From NCBI RefSeq assembly GCF_004403945.1, contig NZ_SOHM01000025.1, positions 64,205-128,204 on the forward strand: a DNA stretch of 64,000 bases. The letters run 5' to 3'. Both the position numbers and the translations under genes were made by a program. Numbering within the stretch: position 1 is the first letter of the stretch; every line of letters starts with the position of its first letter. Shown piece by piece: positions 62,775 to 64,000 of this stretch. The notes beneath the pieces are model-generated. The model was given only the letters and a program-made list of their open reading frames with translations, was not told the origin of the DNA and searched no databases. Source of the stretch: Cryobacterium lactosi (GTDB taxonomy: Bacteria; Actinomycetota; Actinomycetes; Actinomycetales; Microbacteriaceae).

Positions 62775-64000
62775 TTGAAGAGATCCCGCATGGGCCTCAG
62801 CGCCCTCGCGCTCATTTCGGTCAGCGCCCTGGCGCTGTCGGGCTGCGCGACATCGAACGACGACGAGGCCACTGCGGCCGGCGACGCGTCCGCTATCGTC
62901 AGCACCAACGGCAGCGAGCCGCAGAACCCGCTGATCCCGACCAACACCACCGAGACCGGCGGCGGCAAGATCGCCACGTCGATCTTCGCGGGCCTGGTCT
63001 CCTACAACGCCGCCGGCGAGATCGAGAACGAGGTCGCCAAGTCGATCGAGTCCGACGACGCCACCAACTGGACCGTCACGCTCAACGACGGCTGGACCTT
63101 CACCAACGACGAGCCCGTCACGGCTTCGTCCTTCGTGGATGCCTGGAACTACGGCGCACTCTTCAGCAACGCCCAGAGCGCTTCCTACTTCTTTGACGAC
63201 ATCGTCGGCTTCGACTACGAGGTTGACTCCGAACTGACCGGCCTCAAGGTCGTCGACGACACGACCTTCACGGTCGAGCTCGCTTCGCCCGAGGCCGACT
63301 GGCCGCTGCGCCTCGGCTACACGGCCTTCATGCCGCTGCCGAGCGCCGCGTACGACGACATGGCTGCCTTCGGTGAGAACCCGATCGGCAACGGCCCGTA
63401 CATGCTCGATGGCGAAGGCGCCTGGGTTCACGAGGAAAAGATCAACCTCGTGACCAACCCGGCATACGACGGCGTGCGCAAGCCCGTCAACGGTGGCCTC
63501 GAGATCAAGTTCTACTCCACCCAGGATGCCGCATACGCGGATGTCCAGGGTGGCAACCTCGATGTGCTCGACGCTGTTCCGGACTCCGCGTTCGAAACCT
63601 ACGAAGCCGAATTCGGCGAGCGTTCGGTCAACCAGGCAGCAGCCATCTTCCAGGGCTTCAACATGCCTTACTACCTCGAGCACTGGAGCGGCGAAGAGGG
63701 CAAGCTGCGTCGTGCAGCCATCTCGATGTCGATCAACCGCGAGGAAATCACCGACGTCATCTTCCAGGGCACCCGTACCCCGGCAACCGACTTCACCTCC
63801 CCGGTCATCGACGGCTACTCCGACCAGCTCGACGGCGCCGAAGTTCTCGAATACAACCCGGACGAGGCCGTCAAGCTGTGGGCCGAGGCTGACGCCATCG
63901 CACCGTACGGCGACACCACGTTCGACATCGCCTACAACTCCGACGGTGGCCACCAGGCCTGGGTCGATGCAGTGATCAACAGTGTCGTCAACACGCTGGG
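62775..64000 (+). CDS. ABC transporter oligopeptide-binding lipoprotein (OppA family), 5' part
   Basis: The gene is cut by the right window edge after 408 codons. It begins with TTG, five bases past a near-perfect AGGAGGA; the next ATG, five codons later, would shorten the signal peptide. The lipobox is ALSGC (Cys at residue 24). Mature sequence includes NGSEPQNPLIPTNTTETGGGKIATSIFAGL, NWTVTLNDGWTFTNDEPVTASSFVDAWNYG (about 94-123) and NPIGNGPYMLDGEG near 206, which is typical of OppA-type family 5 binding proteins. Permease genes would be expected downstream, outside the window. It is distinct in sequence from the binding protein at 29 kb. Confidence 0.92.
   Translation, partial: MKRSRMGLSALALISVSALALSGCATSNDDEATAAGDASAIVSTNGSEPQNPLIPTNTTETGGGKIATSIFAGLVSYNAAGEIENEVAKSIESDDATNWTVTLNDGWTFTNDEPVTASSFVDAWNYGALFSNAQSASYFFDDIVGFDYEVDSELTGLKVVDDTTFTVELASPEADWPLRLGYTAFMPLPSAAYDDMAAFGENPIGNGPYMLDGEGAWVHEEKINLVTNPAYDGVRKPVNGGLEIKFYSTQDAAYADVQGGNLDVLDAVPDSAFETYEAEFGERSVNQAAAIFQGFNMPYYLEHWSGEEGKLRRAAISMSINREEITDVIFQGTRTPATDFTSPVIDGYSDQLDGAEVLEYNPDEAVKLWAEADAIAPYGDTTFDIAYNSDGGHQAWVDAVINSVVNTL

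Noticed and set aside
62733-63953. Open frame of 406 codons on the minus strand at the right edge
   Set aside because: It mirrors the oligopeptide-binding lipoprotein on the plus strand, which has an SD sequence, signal peptide, lipobox and family motifs.

Overview
The window is chromosomal DNA of a high-GC actinobacterium, most likely a member of Microbacteriaceae (Cryobacterium or a close relative; this is inference, not proven). Supporting signs are strong GC bias at third codon positions, frequent GTG starts and ATGA overlaps, a mycothiol-type formaldehyde dehydrogenase paired with a metallo-beta-lactamase-fold hydrolase, a deazaflavin (F420)-type oxidoreductase, a DUF222/HNH nuclease, an LAxTG cell-wall sorting signal, a DtxR/IdeR-type iron box and an MAB_1171c-family membrane protein.

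Layout. 1-3.7 kb: end of rdgB, a cation diffusion facilitator, two DedA proteins, and a heme oxygenase under a probable iron box, followed by tRNA-Leu. 3.8-8.5 kb: a Tad/Flp pilus operon (ATPase, two TadB/TadC membrane proteins, a small pilin-like protein, three TadE/TadG-like proteins) without CpaE or prepilin peptidase. 8.5-14.9 kb: a secreted, wall-anchored alkaline phosphatase behind a phased PHO-box-like array, then an EamA transporter, RmuC, a DnaQ-like exonuclease and YchF. 14.9-20.9 kb is accessory: the 3' end of ychF is duplicated around a low-GC insert coding for one membrane protein. Next come two small conserved hypotheticals, a three-gene ImmA/IrrE-like peptidase / MAB_1171c membrane protein / XRE regulator cassette, a 570-bp gap with hairpins, and a deazaflavin-dependent oxidoreductase. 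21-29 kb: a photolyase of the iron-sulfur type that has no cysteine at all, two lipoproteins, a GNAT enzyme, and an acetoin module (LysR regulator divergent from alsS-alsD), followed by tRNA-Cys.

29-36.2 kb is one tightly overlapping operon: oligopeptide-type ABC importer (binding protein, two permeases, fused double ATPase), flavin-dependent monooxygenase, and orphan winged-helix regulator. 36.2-42.5 kb holds housekeeping and small conserved proteins (DUF1801, mscR with its hydrolase, PHP phosphoesterase, HhH-GPD glycosylase, DUF2461, DUF1761). 42.5-50.6 kb: a decayed acetyl-CoA synthetase, an FAD monooxygenase, a MORN-type protein, a MacB-like exporter pair and a Lon-substrate-domain protein. 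50.7-56.1 kb: two GNATs, a large membrane protein with an extracellular domain, and an HNH endonuclease broken by two frameshifts. 56.1-61.3 kb: glycine cleavage operon gcvT-gcvH-gcvP behind a tandem glycine riboswitch and flanked by two copies of a 61-bp palindromic element. 61.3-64 kb: a CPBP protease-like protein overlapping a DCC-family oxidoreductase, then a second oligopeptide-binding lipoprotein cut by the window edge.

The most notable observations are the ychF 3'-end duplication, the peptidase/membrane/regulator cassette, the cysteine-free photolyase, the PHO box and iron box, the 61-bp palindromes around gcv, and short tandem repeats (14-17 bp units) sitting at stop codons at six separate loci.
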